Origin: Myxococcales bacterium
Lineage (GTDB): Bacteria > Myxococcota_A > Polyangia > Polyangiales > Houyiibacteriaceae
Length of the DNA: 38,249 bases
Assembly: GCA_029862185.1 (NCBI GenBank)
Contig: JAOTXX010000041.1
Span: forward strand, 1 to 38,249
Direction of reading: 5' to 3'
The notes under the pieces were generated by a model. The model had not been told where the DNA came from, did not search any database, and saw only the letters and a list, made by a program, of their open reading frames with translations. Made by a program: the position numbers and the translations under genes. Shown here piece after piece: positions 1-7,967 of the stretch (the stretch's first letter is position 1; every line of letters starts with the position of its first letter).

Positions 1-23
1 ACCGCCGAACGATGGAGTCGAAC

Positions 24-629
24 TCAGCTCTCGTCAACGATGGCAAAGCGCAGCGCGTGGGCTACGCCGTCTCGCCGATAGTCGACGATGAGATCCGAAG
101 CGGTTCGCAGCTCTTCCCAGACCGCAATAGCCTGCTCGGGCCGCTCGATGGGCTTGCCATTGATGCGCGTAACGGTGTCGCCAGGACGAAGGTCGAGCGA
201 TGCGAAGGCGGGCTCACCGGGAAACAGGCTGACGATGCGAAAGCCCACGAAGGCGCCCTTGAGGAACGCCGGCTCGGTCTGAACATTTTGGAGAAAGCGA
301 CCAAGGCCACCGTCGAGGACGGGCAAGAGCTCGGAGCGCGCGATGACACCTTCGGTCACGCGCTGGTACGGCTGATCGAGATTGCTCTCGGGCTTCGCCT
401 CTTCGGCGGCCGGCACCGCCTCCATGGGGGCGTTCTTCTTCTCCCACTCCTCGTTTCGCTTTCTCTCTTTGCGACTGGGACCTTTTTCCGCGGCCTCCCA
501 GTCCTCCTCGCCTTCCGAGGTCTCCCAAGTGGAGTCCTCCAACATGTCTCGCTGCAGCTTCGTGGTTTCGCAGCCCGTGACGCTGGCGACCAAGAGAACG
601 GCGAATGGCAGAAATAGGTAACGGCTCAT
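24..629 (-). CDS. PDZ-domain lipoprotein
   Basis: A 201-residue predicted lipoprotein. The N-terminus is a short charged start, a hydrophobic stretch and a lipobox ending in VTGC, with Cys20 as the lipid-modified residue. Residues about 25-85 are highly charged (Glu/Lys/Arg-rich) and probably disordered. Residues about 105-200 look like a PDZ domain: a carboxylate-loop-like GFRIV, then LRPGDTVTRINGKPI, typical of the second half of PDZ folds in GspC- and DegP-type proteins. No protease domain is present, so it probably binds or scaffolds envelope proteins. Its start codon overlaps the tmk stop by four bases (ATGA), so it is the last gene of the tmk operon. The partner is unknown. The lipoprotein and PDZ calls are fairly secure; a specific role cannot be given. 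Confidence 0.8.
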   Translation of the reverse strand: MSRYLFLPFAVLLVASVTGCETTKLQRDMLEDSTWETSEGEEDWEAAEKGPSRKERKRNEEWEKKNAPMEAVPAAEEAKPESNLDQPYQRVTEGVIARSELLPVLDGGLGRFLQNVQTEPAFLKGAFVGFRIVSLFPGEPAFASLDLRPGDTVTRINGKPIERPEQAIAVWEELRTASDLIVDYRRDGVAHALRFAIVDES

Positions 630-1279
630 ATGGATTCTCCTCGCAGTGCCATCACCTCGGCCCAGATGGCCTTGGCCACTGCTTCGATGCCGCAGTTCGC
701 ATCGATGTGTCGAATGGTATCATTTGGGAAAAGTTCGTCGATTTTCCCGTAAAATTCGGCAAGCTCGACCTGCATTTCGTCGACTTCGTACAGCTCAGGG
801 CTGCCGGATCGCGTCTCGCGACGGCTTGCTGCAGCGTTGGGGTCGACATCGAGCACGAGCGTCAGGTCGGGACGCTTGGCGTGCCGGTTGAGCTCGCGCA
901 CCCAGCTGGAAATGTCTTCACCGCCTCCCCCGCTAACCGTTTGGTAGGCGACGGAGGAATGGTCGTAGCGATCGCAGATGACCGTGACCCCATCGGTCAA
1001 GTTGGGAATGACCTCGGCCTCGAGGTGATCGAGACGGTCGGCCGCAAACAAGGTGGCCATGGTCGCCCAATTGAACGGGCGGGCCCCTTGGCGGCCCGAG
1101 ACGACTACTCGCCCCGTCAAGACCTGACGAATGAGGACGCCGATCGGCCCATCGCTTGGCTCGCGCGTGGTGCGAACGGGAAGTCCTCTCTCGGTGAGGC
1201 GGTCTGCCAGGATCGAGCACTGCGTCGTCGTACCCGATCCGTCGATGCCTTCGATCACGATGAAGTGGCCGTCGATCAC
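626..1279 (-). CDS. tmk: Thymidylate (dTMP) kinase, variant P-loop
   Basis: A 217-residue cytoplasmic protein of the usual dTMP kinase length, which makes dTDP from dTMP and ATP. Residues 8-18 form the P-loop region (VIEGIDGSGTT), followed by REPSDGP (the family's REPGGT region) and CDRYDHSSVAYQ (the family's DRY/F..S motif that binds dTMP). The oddity is residue 17: the expected P-loop lysine (GSGKTT) is threonine, codon ACG at 1229-1231. The rest of the fold signature is intact, so this is likely a lineage variant and not a dead enzyme, but that is inference. It overlaps the PEGA gene upstream and the PDZ lipoprotein downstream by four bases each, so the three are probably co-translated. 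Confidence 0.88.
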   Translation of the reverse strand: MIDGHFIVIEGIDGSGTTTQCSILADRLTERGLPVRTTREPSDGPIGVLIRQVLTGRVVVSGRQGARPFNWATMATLFAADRLDHLEAEVIPNLTDGVTVICDRYDHSSVAYQTVSGGGGEDISSWVRELNRHAKRPDLTLVLDVDPNAAASRRETRSGSPELYEVDEMQVELAEFYGKIDELFPNDTIRHIDANCGIEAVAKAIWAEVMALRGESI

Positions 1280-3156
1280 GAGCCCTCCTTCGGACTACCG
1301 AACTTGAAGGTCGCGCCGAACTGCCCATAGACGAGGGAGTCCGCGTGGCCGCCTCCGAAGATGTCCCCAAGCACCCGCCGCCTGTCTCCAGCGACGATAC
1401 CTTCGACTTCAATCCACACGTTCCACTTCTTGGTTACGACGATTTCCAGTGAGCCGCCTACCCGGGCGCGCACCACATTCTGACGGGAAGAGCCTGGCAC
1501 GGAGATGTTGCTATTGCGACCGCTGAAGTCCCATCGATCGCTGTTGAAGTCCCCGGCGATCCAAACCGAAAAGGCGCCATGAGGCGGGAAGTGCACGCTG
1601 AAAATCGCGTCCAGACTGATGAAAAAATTGTTGGTCGGACGCCTGTCGCCGCTGAGGTTCCGCCGCGCGGGCCCGATACCGCCGCCAATCTGGAGATCTC
1701 CGCCTACTGAGAAGTTTGGGGATGCGCGCCATCCCGCTTTGGTGCTCAGCGTGAAATCCGTGAGACGCCCGAAGGTTTGAACCGAAATGCCGACGTCGAG
1801 GAAATCCGTCAGCCCGGCGCGCAAGCCAACCCAAGCCAACCAGGGCCAACCCGTCGAGAAATCGAGGGTGGCCACCCCCGGCGGAGTGGGCGCACCGGCG
1901 CGGGTGACGGTGTTGCGCAGCAGATCCTTGCGCGTCCCCGTCTCGTCCCGCTCGGCCGACGCGACGGGGATGACTGCCGGGGTGAGAATCACCTGAATCA
2001 GACGGACGCGCGGCGACTTCTGAAGGCGAATCTGCTCGACGTGGTTCCCGTGGCCCTCGGCTCGGACTTCCAGTTGATGGATTCCTGCAGCTAGATCCCC
2101 TTCCCAAGGCACGGGGCCACGCAGCTCGCCGTCGACGTAGAGCTCCGCATCGGACACGTTGGCCTCAACTCGAACCGGGACGCCGAGGGCGTTGAGCTCG
2201 GCGTAGACCTCGCAGTTGCGGCTCGGCCCAACGGAACAGGTACGGCGCACCTCGCGATAGCCCGGCGCTCGCACGACCACGGAGTGGGTACCGAGGTCGG
2301 CAGGCTCGATGGTGATCGGCGGGTTACCGTATTCCTCTCCGTCGATCGTCACGATCGCGTCCGGAACGCTCGCGCGAACGAGGATGCGGGGGATCTCCGT
2401 GCTCGCGGTGGTGAATCTCAGTGAAACCACACGCTCGCGCCCGGCGATCACCGTCACGGTTTGCGTGACGCTCTCGTATCCACTCGCCTCGGCGGAGACG
2501 ATATGCTCGCCAGGCGAGAGGCCACCCTTGGCAGCAGGGGCGACCCCGATCTCGATCCCGTCGAGACGAATGATTGAACCCGGCACGTTCGCGATCACGC
2601 GGAGACTGCCGAGGTCGGGAGCAAGTCGGATCGTGGCGTCGACTGTCGTTCGCGCGTTCGGCTTGACGGTGACGACCTGGGAAAACGCTTGGTAACCCTC
2701 TCCGGGGCTCTTGATTTCGACGACGTGCTCGCCCTCTGTGAGGCCGTCGACGACCAGGGGCGTGCCCCCTCGTCGCTGTCCGTCGATGTAGACGGGTAAG
2801 CCCGTGACGTCGGCTGTAATCAAGAGCGAGCCGGTCTTCGCCGCTGAAGGCTGAAGTGCGACAGGGATGGTCATCACCTGCCCAGCAACCAGATCCACCC
2901 ATTTCGAGAAGGTCGCAAAGCCGCGCTTCCCCACCTGCACCAGGTGCCGCCCGGGCGTGAGCGTCTTTCGAAGTGGCACGTTGCCCGATGGCTCACCGTC
3001 GATCCGAATCGCCGCCCCCGAGCTCGCGTCGTCGCTCGCGGTGATCACGATGACGCCCGGAGACTCCTCCTGCGCCGCCGCCTCGGAAGAAACGATGAGT
3101 GAACCAAGCACGAACACGAGCCGCACGAACCCACCAACGCCAAGCAACCGTCGCAT
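1276..3156 (-). CDS. Exported five-PEGA-domain protein with probable C-terminal beta-barrel
   Basis: I place the start at 3156, not at the longer frame start (3285), because a GAGGG ribosome-binding site lies four bases upstream and the protein then opens with a classical signal peptide ending near AAAQ (residue 28). The mature 600-residue region carries five PEGA-type repeats at about 35-100, 108-180, 184-256, 258-325 and 327-395. Each has the pattern of a short beta-strand, V/I-x-I/V-DG, then P-L, then G-x-H-x-V. Residues about 430-620 are rich in alternating polar/aromatic strands and end in GATFKFG, which resembles an outer-membrane beta-barrel or porin-like domain. PEGA domains are surface or S-layer-like modules; a cell-envelope role is inferred. 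It is followed by tmk with a four-base overlap. The exact function is unknown. Confidence 0.75.
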   Translation of the reverse strand: MRRLLGVGGFVRLVFVLGSLIVSSEAAAQEESPGVIVITASDDASSGAAIRIDGEPSGNVPLRKTLTPGRHLVQVGKRGFATFSKWVDLVAGQVMTIPVALQPSAAKTGSLLITADVTGLPVYIDGQRRGGTPLVVDGLTEGEHVVEIKSPGEGYQAFSQVVTVKPNARTTVDATIRLAPDLGSLRVIANVPGSIIRLDGIEIGVAPAAKGGLSPGEHIVSAEASGYESVTQTVTVIAGRERVVSLRFTTASTEIPRILVRASVPDAIVTIDGEEYGNPPITIEPADLGTHSVVVRAPGYREVRRTCSVGPSRNCEVYAELNALGVPVRVEANVSDAELYVDGELRGPVPWEGDLAAGIHQLEVRAEGHGNHVEQIRLQKSPRVRLIQVILTPAVIPVASAERDETGTRKDLLRNTVTRAGAPTPPGVATLDFSTGWPWLAWVGLRAGLTDFLDVGISVQTFGRLTDFTLSTKAGWRASPNFSVGGDLQIGGGIGPARRNLSGDRRPTNNFFISLDAIFSVHFPPHGAFSVWIAGDFNSDRWDFSGRNSNISVPGSSRQNVVRARVGGSLEIVVTKKWNVWIEVEGIVAGDRRRVLGDIFGGGHADSLVYGQFGATFKFGSPKEGS

Positions 3157-3179
3157 AATCCCTCGGACGCACCGAAATA

Positions 3180-3200
3180 GGGTCGATTCATCGACGACCC
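3180..3200 (-). other. Stem-loop in the leader of the PEGA gene
   Basis: On the minus strand GGGTCG and CGACCC form a perfect six-base stem around a nine-base loop, followed by a short U-leaning run (TATTTC). It sits 24 bases upstream of the PEGA start and about 98 bases downstream of the GT51 gene stop. It could be a weak terminator or attenuator between the two genes, or just a symmetric operator. The T-run is too short for a confident terminator call. Confidence 0.3.
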
Positions 3201-3297
3201 AAGCGCCTCGAACGTGTTTACCCCCAGCGTTGGGGTCAGCCCAATAAATGACGGGTGGCGTCTGCGGTGAGGCGAGAATTTTCAAACACGGACACGG

Positions 3298-5661
3298 CTA
3301 GGGCTCTACGAATAGGCTCTCAAACGGATCGAGAGCCCCCGGATCGGGAAACTCGGCTGCGCCGAGCGGCGGGAGTATCCGCGGGGGCGGCAGGGGGTCT
3401 CCGTTCCGACGGAACCGGAGGTCCTCGAGCTCCGCCAGCCCGTACTCGAGCGCTTCGGGGCCGATCCGTTCACGCTTCGCCATGTGCTCGAGGAGCCGCC
3501 GTACCTTGCTCTTCATCGAGCGGCTGAGCGCGCCGCGCTCGTACGAAATGTGATAGCGCTTGGGCGATGGCAACATGCACGCGAGGAAGGCGGCCTCCGC
3601 AGGGCTTAGATCGATCGGATTCCGGCCGAAGTAGTAAGCCGCGGCATGCCTGAGCCCGTAAACAGCGGGGCCATACTCGATGACGTTGAGATAGAGCTCG
3701 AGGATCTCGTCCTTGTCGAGTGCGTTCTCGAGCCACCACGTGAGAATCACTTCTTGAACTTTGCGCGCGATGGTCTTTTCGCGCTGCAAGTAGAGGTTCT
3801 TGGCCAGCTGCATCGAAATCGTACTCGCGCCCACGACGTACCGGCCCTCTCGCAGATTCCGTACGAGCGCATCGCGGATCGCCCAGGGTGCAAACCCACC
3901 GTGCTCGTAGAACGCTCCGTCCTCGTGACTGATCGCCGCCGCGGTCATGAAGGGGCTGATGTCAGAGAACGCTACCCAGTTCGGGGTTCCGGGACCCGTG
4001 CGCATTTCGAACACGGTATCGTCCGGCTCGATCGCGCGGTGCCGGAACGGCCCCTGAAAGCGCTCGACGCGTACCCAACGGGGTGTTCTTTCAAACTGGC
4101 AGAGGTTTCGAACCCGAATCGAGAGCTCAGTAGCTTCGAGCTCTCTCGAGTCGAGAGAGGCATGCACCAGCGCGCTCCAACTGCCCGACCAATCGAAGCG
4201 AGCGAGTGAGCCGAGCACGTCGTCGGGGATCGCTCCGATCACGTCATTGCAATGTGTAGGTGGAAGCTTCGCAGTGAGGTCCACTCGGAAGTGCTCCGGG
4301 GTCCGTTCAAGCTCGCCGTCGATCAGCACAGCTACCTTGCCCATGCGGACCTCGCCCCGCTCGACTTGAAGGAGGCGCTCACCGGGGTACCAGCTGCCCT
4401 TCCCTTTGATATCCATGTTGATGTTGTCCACAGGCTCCGCTGCGATACGCTCGGAATTGAGCGCGAGGTCGCGCAGCCGTAGGCGCCCTTCGATGCTGAT
4501 CTGCTCGGGAGAGCTTGCGGCGAGCTCGAGCTTGGCGCTCAGGGTGCCTCCCTCGTCGTAGAAGGGGACCTCGGGAACAAGAGGTGCAATGACCGCGAGC
4601 GACATCCGGCGGAGCTCGATGCTTCCCTCGGCGCGTGCCTCGCTGGGCATGACGCTGAGGTCGACCCTCAAAGCCCCGTCATTGGAGGTCTGACCGCCGA
4701 CCACCAACCGGTACCAGCCGTTGCCTCCTCCGTTCAGCGCCCAGCCGAAGTCGCGGATTCGCTCGACGTGACCTGCCGGCGTTTTGCTTTCGATCTGAGC
4801 GCCGGAAACGTCCACGCGAGCATCCGGGGTCAAGCGTGCGAAAAGGCGCGCGCCGGTCGGAGAGGCAGCCAACCGGAGGGTCTCGGCCTCGGCCTCGGTA
4901 CCGCTTGGCGAGGCGCGGAGCTGGTTCAAAGCGTCTCGCAGCCGAGTTGCGAGAGCCCTTGGCTCCTCATTGCCGTTGCGAAGAGAGCGTACACTCGCAC
5001 CTTGGATCTCGAGCTCGCGAAGCTTCCACGCTCCGTCACTGCGCCTCAGTTCCAACTTGGTGGGTCCGATGCTTGCGTAGTCCGCGCTTTGCTCACCGAG
5101 CAGCGCGCCCCCGAAGCGCCCCAGCAACTCATCACCGTTCTTGCGCATGCTCACATCGCTCATCGATACGAGCTGCCCGTCTGCGTCGATCACACGAAGG
5201 GTCAAGTCGTCCAGAGCGTACGTTCTTCTCTTGCGATTGCTGCCGCTGGATGCCTGCGGAGATTCAGGATCGGGCCCTTGTTCTTGAACCAGCGCGATCG
5301 AGTCGCGGAACCCTTCGTGACTGAGGTCGAGGGTCACTTGGAGGCCGCGCGCAGAGACCGCGCGAACGGACCGCGCACCCTTCCAGATCGCGCCGAGGAG
5401 GCTCATTCGCGCCTCGATCTGTTCGATGCGCGCGATGAAGCCGCCGTGGCGACCTCGTAGATCGACACCGCGGAGCTCGACGCCGCCGAAGGACAAACTC
5501 GTTTCTTCGATCTGAGCATCGACGCCGAGGCGCGCCGCAATGAGGTCCGCAGCGCGCGCAGAAACGCGGGGCATGCCCCAGCTCCAAAGGCCAAGCACGA
5601 GTGCGCACGCGACGAAGGCCGCGACCACCCAAACGCGTCGCTCGCTGAGGAACCGCAGCAT
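3298..5661 (-). CDS. AsmA-like / GT51 peptidoglycan glycosyltransferase fusion
   Basis: A 787-residue protein with one N-terminal membrane anchor (residues about 10-29). Residues about 35-540 have the character of AsmA/TamB/DUF748 proteins: beta-rich, with repeated motifs such as SLSFGGVELRGVDL and GRLRLRDLAL. Residues about 555-735 are a complete GT51 transglycosylase domain: HEDGAFYEHGG with the catalytic glutamate at 580, GASTISMQLAKN at 611-622, RKVQEVIL at 633-640 and YLNVIEYGP with a following YFG. GT51 enzymes polymerise lipid II into glycan strands in the periplasm. There is no penicillin-binding transpeptidase domain, so it is like a monofunctional MtgA carried on an AsmA-like stalk. 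dtd lies 35 bases upstream on the same strand. The GT51 call is secure; the AsmA assignment is by pattern. Confidence 0.85.
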   Translation of the reverse strand: MLRFLSERRVWVVAAFVACALVLGLWSWGMPRVSARAADLIAARLGVDAQIEETSLSFGGVELRGVDLRGRHGGFIARIEQIEARMSLLGAIWKGARSVRAVSARGLQVTLDLSHEGFRDSIALVQEQGPDPESPQASSGSNRKRRTYALDDLTLRVIDADGQLVSMSDVSMRKNGDELLGRFGGALLGEQSADYASIGPTKLELRRSDGAWKLRELEIQGASVRSLRNGNEEPRALATRLRDALNQLRASPSGTEAEAETLRLAASPTGARLFARLTPDARVDVSGAQIESKTPAGHVERIRDFGWALNGGGNGWYRLVVGGQTSNDGALRVDLSVMPSEARAEGSIELRRMSLAVIAPLVPEVPFYDEGGTLSAKLELAASSPEQISIEGRLRLRDLALNSERIAAEPVDNINMDIKGKGSWYPGERLLQVERGEVRMGKVAVLIDGELERTPEHFRVDLTAKLPPTHCNDVIGAIPDDVLGSLARFDWSGSWSALVHASLDSRELEATELSIRVRNLCQFERTPRWVRVERFQGPFRHRAIEPDDTVFEMRTGPGTPNWVAFSDISPFMTAAAISHEDGAFYEHGGFAPWAIRDALVRNLREGRYVVGASTISMQLAKNLYLQREKTIARKVQEVILTWWLENALDKDEILELYLNVIEYGPAVYGLRHAAAYYFGRNPIDLSPAEAAFLACMLPSPKRYHISYERGALSRSMKSKVRRLLEHMAKRERIGPEALEYGLAELEDLRFRRNGDPLPPPRILPPLGAAEFPDPGALDPFESLFVEP

Positions 5662-5696
5662 CGAGGTGGCATTATGCCGCGTCCAAAACGCGAAGC

Positions 5697-6146
5697 CTAA
5701 TAAAGCTTGCGGCTGTCGATTTGGATCGTGACAGGGCCATCAACGCTGGATTGAACGACCATCATGGCCCGAAAGGTGCCCGTTTCGACCGGCAAGCCCT
5801 TGGCACGCAAACGTTGGACCAGCTCCAAGTAGAGGCGCTCCGCGTCTTCGGGGTCTGCCGCGCCATCGAACGAAGGGCGTCTGCCGCGCCGCACATCGCC
5901 AAAGAGCGTGAACTGGGAAACGACCAACACGGCGCCCCCGACATCGCCGACGGACAAAGACATGCGTCCATCGTCGTTGGGGAACACGCGAAGACCCGAA
6001 ATCTTTTCGGCGATGTATTGCACGTCCTTGGGCTCGTCTCCCTTCGCCGCGCCGAGATACACCAGCAGACCTCGCTCGATGCCCCCGACCCGCTCCCCGT
6101 CGACGGTGACGCTGGCTTCGTTGACCCGCTGAACGACGGCACGCAT
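5697..6146 (-). CDS. dtd: D-aminoacyl-tRNA deacylase
   Basis: A 149-residue protein matching Dtd in length and order of motifs. It opens MRAVVQRVNEASVTVDGE, has SQFTLFGD at about 77-84, and ends with GPVT at 137-140, the Gly-cisPro motif that excludes L-amino acids. Dtd hydrolyses D-aminoacyl-tRNAs in the cytoplasm and protects translation from D-amino acids. The usual asparagine of the NxGPVT motif is valine at residue 135, while the Gly-Pro itself is kept. It is divergent from coaE (65 bases between starts) and is the first gene of the minus-strand run leading to the GT51 fusion. Confidence 0.95.
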   Translation of the reverse strand: MRAVVQRVNEASVTVDGERVGGIERGLLVYLGAAKGDEPKDVQYIAEKISGLRVFPNDDGRMSLSVGDVGGAVLVVSQFTLFGDVRRGRRPSFDGAADPEDAERLYLELVQRLRAKGLPVETGTFRAMMVVQSSVDGPVTIQIDSRKLY

Positions 6147-6211
6147 GCGGCTTGCCTAGCACGGGGCGAATCCTCTTGCCCGAATCAGACGATGCTCAAT
6201 ACTGGGCAGCG

Positions 6212-6832
6212 ATGAAACCGGTTGTGGGTCTTACGGGGGGAATCGCGTGCGGGAAGTCGACCGTTGCGGGTATGTTTGCGGACCTGGGAGTTTCCGTCAT
6301 CGACGCCGACGACTTGGCGCGCGAAGTGGTCGAGCCGGGGACGCCTGGCTTGCAAATGATCGTGGACGAGTTCGGCAAGGGGGTGCTGGACGAAGCGGGC
6401 CGCCTCGATCGCAAGAAGGTCGCCGAAATGGTCTTCGGCGACGAGGAAGCTCGCGAAACGCTCAACGCGATCATGCACCCCCTGATTGGAGCGGCCGGCG
6501 CCAAACACATCGAGGCCCGGCAAGACAGCCTCGCGCCCTACCTTCTCTACGAAGCCGCGCTCCTGGTAGAAACCCGCGCCTACCAGGCGTTTTCTGCCCT
6601 CATCGTGGTTAGCGCCGAGGAATCGCTCCAGCGGCTGCGGCTGATCGCGCGCGACGGCTTCACGGCGCTCGAGGCCAATGCTCGAATCGACTCTCAGCTA
6701 CCGCTCGAGCGAAAAGTCGCCGTCGCGGACTATGTCGTGACCAACAACGGCGACCTCGACTCGACGCGAGAGCAGGTGGCCGCGATTCACGAAGACCTCG
6801 TCGCGAGGTTCACGTCAAAGGAGTGGGCGTGA
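6212..6832 (+). CDS. coaE: Dephospho-CoA kinase
   Basis: A 206-residue cytoplasmic kinase for the last step of coenzyme A synthesis, phosphorylating the 3'-hydroxyl of dephospho-CoA. The start at 6212 gives the canonical opening MKPVVGLTGGIACGKSTV, with the P-loop at residues about 8-17. It is followed by DADDLAREVV, then HPLI, which are typical of the family, and a LID-type RDG region. The frame is open 60 bases further upstream, but that extension has no family character. The stop TGA shares its A with the ATG of the following reductase gene (TGATG), so the two are translationally coupled. Confidence 0.95.
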   Translation: MKPVVGLTGGIACGKSTVAGMFADLGVSVIDADDLAREVVEPGTPGLQMIVDEFGKGVLDEAGRLDRKKVAEMVFGDEEARETLNAIMHPLIGAAGAKHIEARQDSLAPYLLYEAALLVETRAYQAFSALIVVSAEESLQRLRLIARDGFTALEANARIDSQLPLERKVAVADYVVTNNGDLDSTREQVAAIHEDLVARFTSKEWA

Positions 6833-7890
6833 TGGGCAAGCTGATTCGTTCGGTGCTCGTGACGGGCTTTCCAGGACGGCAACCTGCCGTGCACCTCGTG
6901 CGAGAGCTCGCGAATCGCGGCGAGCGCTCAGTGTGTTGCCTCGTGACCGAAGGGCGGCAAGAGCGCGCGATGGAACTGCTCGACGCACTTCCCGAATCTG
7001 CACGAGAGCGTGTGTCGATTTGGCTCGGCGACCCGCGCTCCATGGACCTCGGCTTGAGCGGCGAAGAGTTCGCGGTGCTCGCTGAAGGTGTAGAGGTCAT
7101 TCACCACTGCGCGTCGATCGCCGATCCGGCCGCAACCAAGGAGGAGGCGGCCGGCAACGTGCGCGCCGCCGCGGAGATTCTCGAGCTTGCTGAGGCCGCT
7201 CCACGCCTGAAACGTCTCGTATGTTGGTCGAGTGCTACGGTGTCGGGCAACCGCGAAGGCTTCGTCAAGGAGACCGAGCTGGACGCCACGATGGGCTTTC
7301 GAAATCCCGTCGAGGAGTCCCTGTACAACATGGAGCGGATGCTTCGCGAGTCGGCCGAGGAGCTGCCGATCGTCATTCTGCGGCCCGCAGTCATGGTCGG
7401 TGATTCACTGACCGGCGAGCTGGAAGATCTCAACGGCTTGTATCTCCTGATCCGATTCTTGCTGAGCGCGCCTGACGATTATCGCATCCCGACGCCGAGC
7501 CGAACAGGGGTGCGAATCAGCGCCGTGCCTGTGGACTATGCGGTCCGTGCCGGTTTGCGCATCGCGGACGACGAGCAGTCGGTAGGGCGCACTTTCCACA
7601 TCGTCGACCCGAAGCCGGTCACCGTGCAGCACGCCCTGCGCCTCTTCGCGGAAGCGACCGGCCGCCCCAGTCCTCGCGAGCACGACCCGCTCAACCTCGC
7701 CACCGCCCTGATGCGCGCGCCAGGTTTGCAACGCTTCCAAAATACGACTCGCGCGTTTCTCGACCACTTGAAGACGGACGTGATCTACGACGACCGGAAC
7801 GCGCGCGACCTGCTCGCAGGCACCGGAGTCCAATGCCCGGCACTGGAGAGCTACGTCGACGCAATGGTAGCGAGGGCGCAGCGGGACTGA
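6832..7890 (+). CDS. NAD(P)-dependent epimerase/reductase of the extended SDR type
   Basis: A 352-residue protein with an N-terminal Rossmann fold: VLVTGFPGRQPAVHLVREL is a TGxxG-type nucleotide loop, and VEVIHHCASIAD corresponds to the NxAA region. RLVCWSSATVSG and the later SLYNMERML place the usual Ser and Tyr of SDRs, but the YxxxK lysine is arginine. The C-terminal half (ILRPAVMVGDS, FHIVDPKPVT) resembles the thioester-reductase/male-sterility family acting on carrier- or CoA-bound acyl groups. The substrate cannot be read from the sequence. The ATG at 6832 is chosen over the GTG at 6823 because AAAGGAG lies eight bases upstream and the coaE stop overlaps it by one base. Confidence 0.7.
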   Translation: MGKLIRSVLVTGFPGRQPAVHLVRELANRGERSVCCLVTEGRQERAMELLDALPESARERVSIWLGDPRSMDLGLSGEEFAVLAEGVEVIHHCASIADPAATKEEAAGNVRAAAEILELAEAAPRLKRLVCWSSATVSGNREGFVKETELDATMGFRNPVEESLYNMERMLRESAEELPIVILRPAVMVGDSLTGELEDLNGLYLLIRFLLSAPDDYRIPTPSRTGVRISAVPVDYAVRAGLRIADDEQSVGRTFHIVDPKPVTVQHALRLFAEATGRPSPREHDPLNLATALMRAPGLQRFQNTTRAFLDHLKTDVIYDDRNARDLLAGTGVQCPALESYVDAMVARAQRD

Positions 7891-7967
7891 CTCGTGAACG
7901 CTTGCGTACCCGGGCGCGGCGTGCCCCTCCACAAGTCGACGTCCACGAATCACTGTCGCTGCTCTCG

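Noticed and set aside
4768-5460. A 230-codon plus-strand frame opposite the GT51 fusion.
   Set aside because: Antisense shadow; arginine- and alanine-rich with no family signature.
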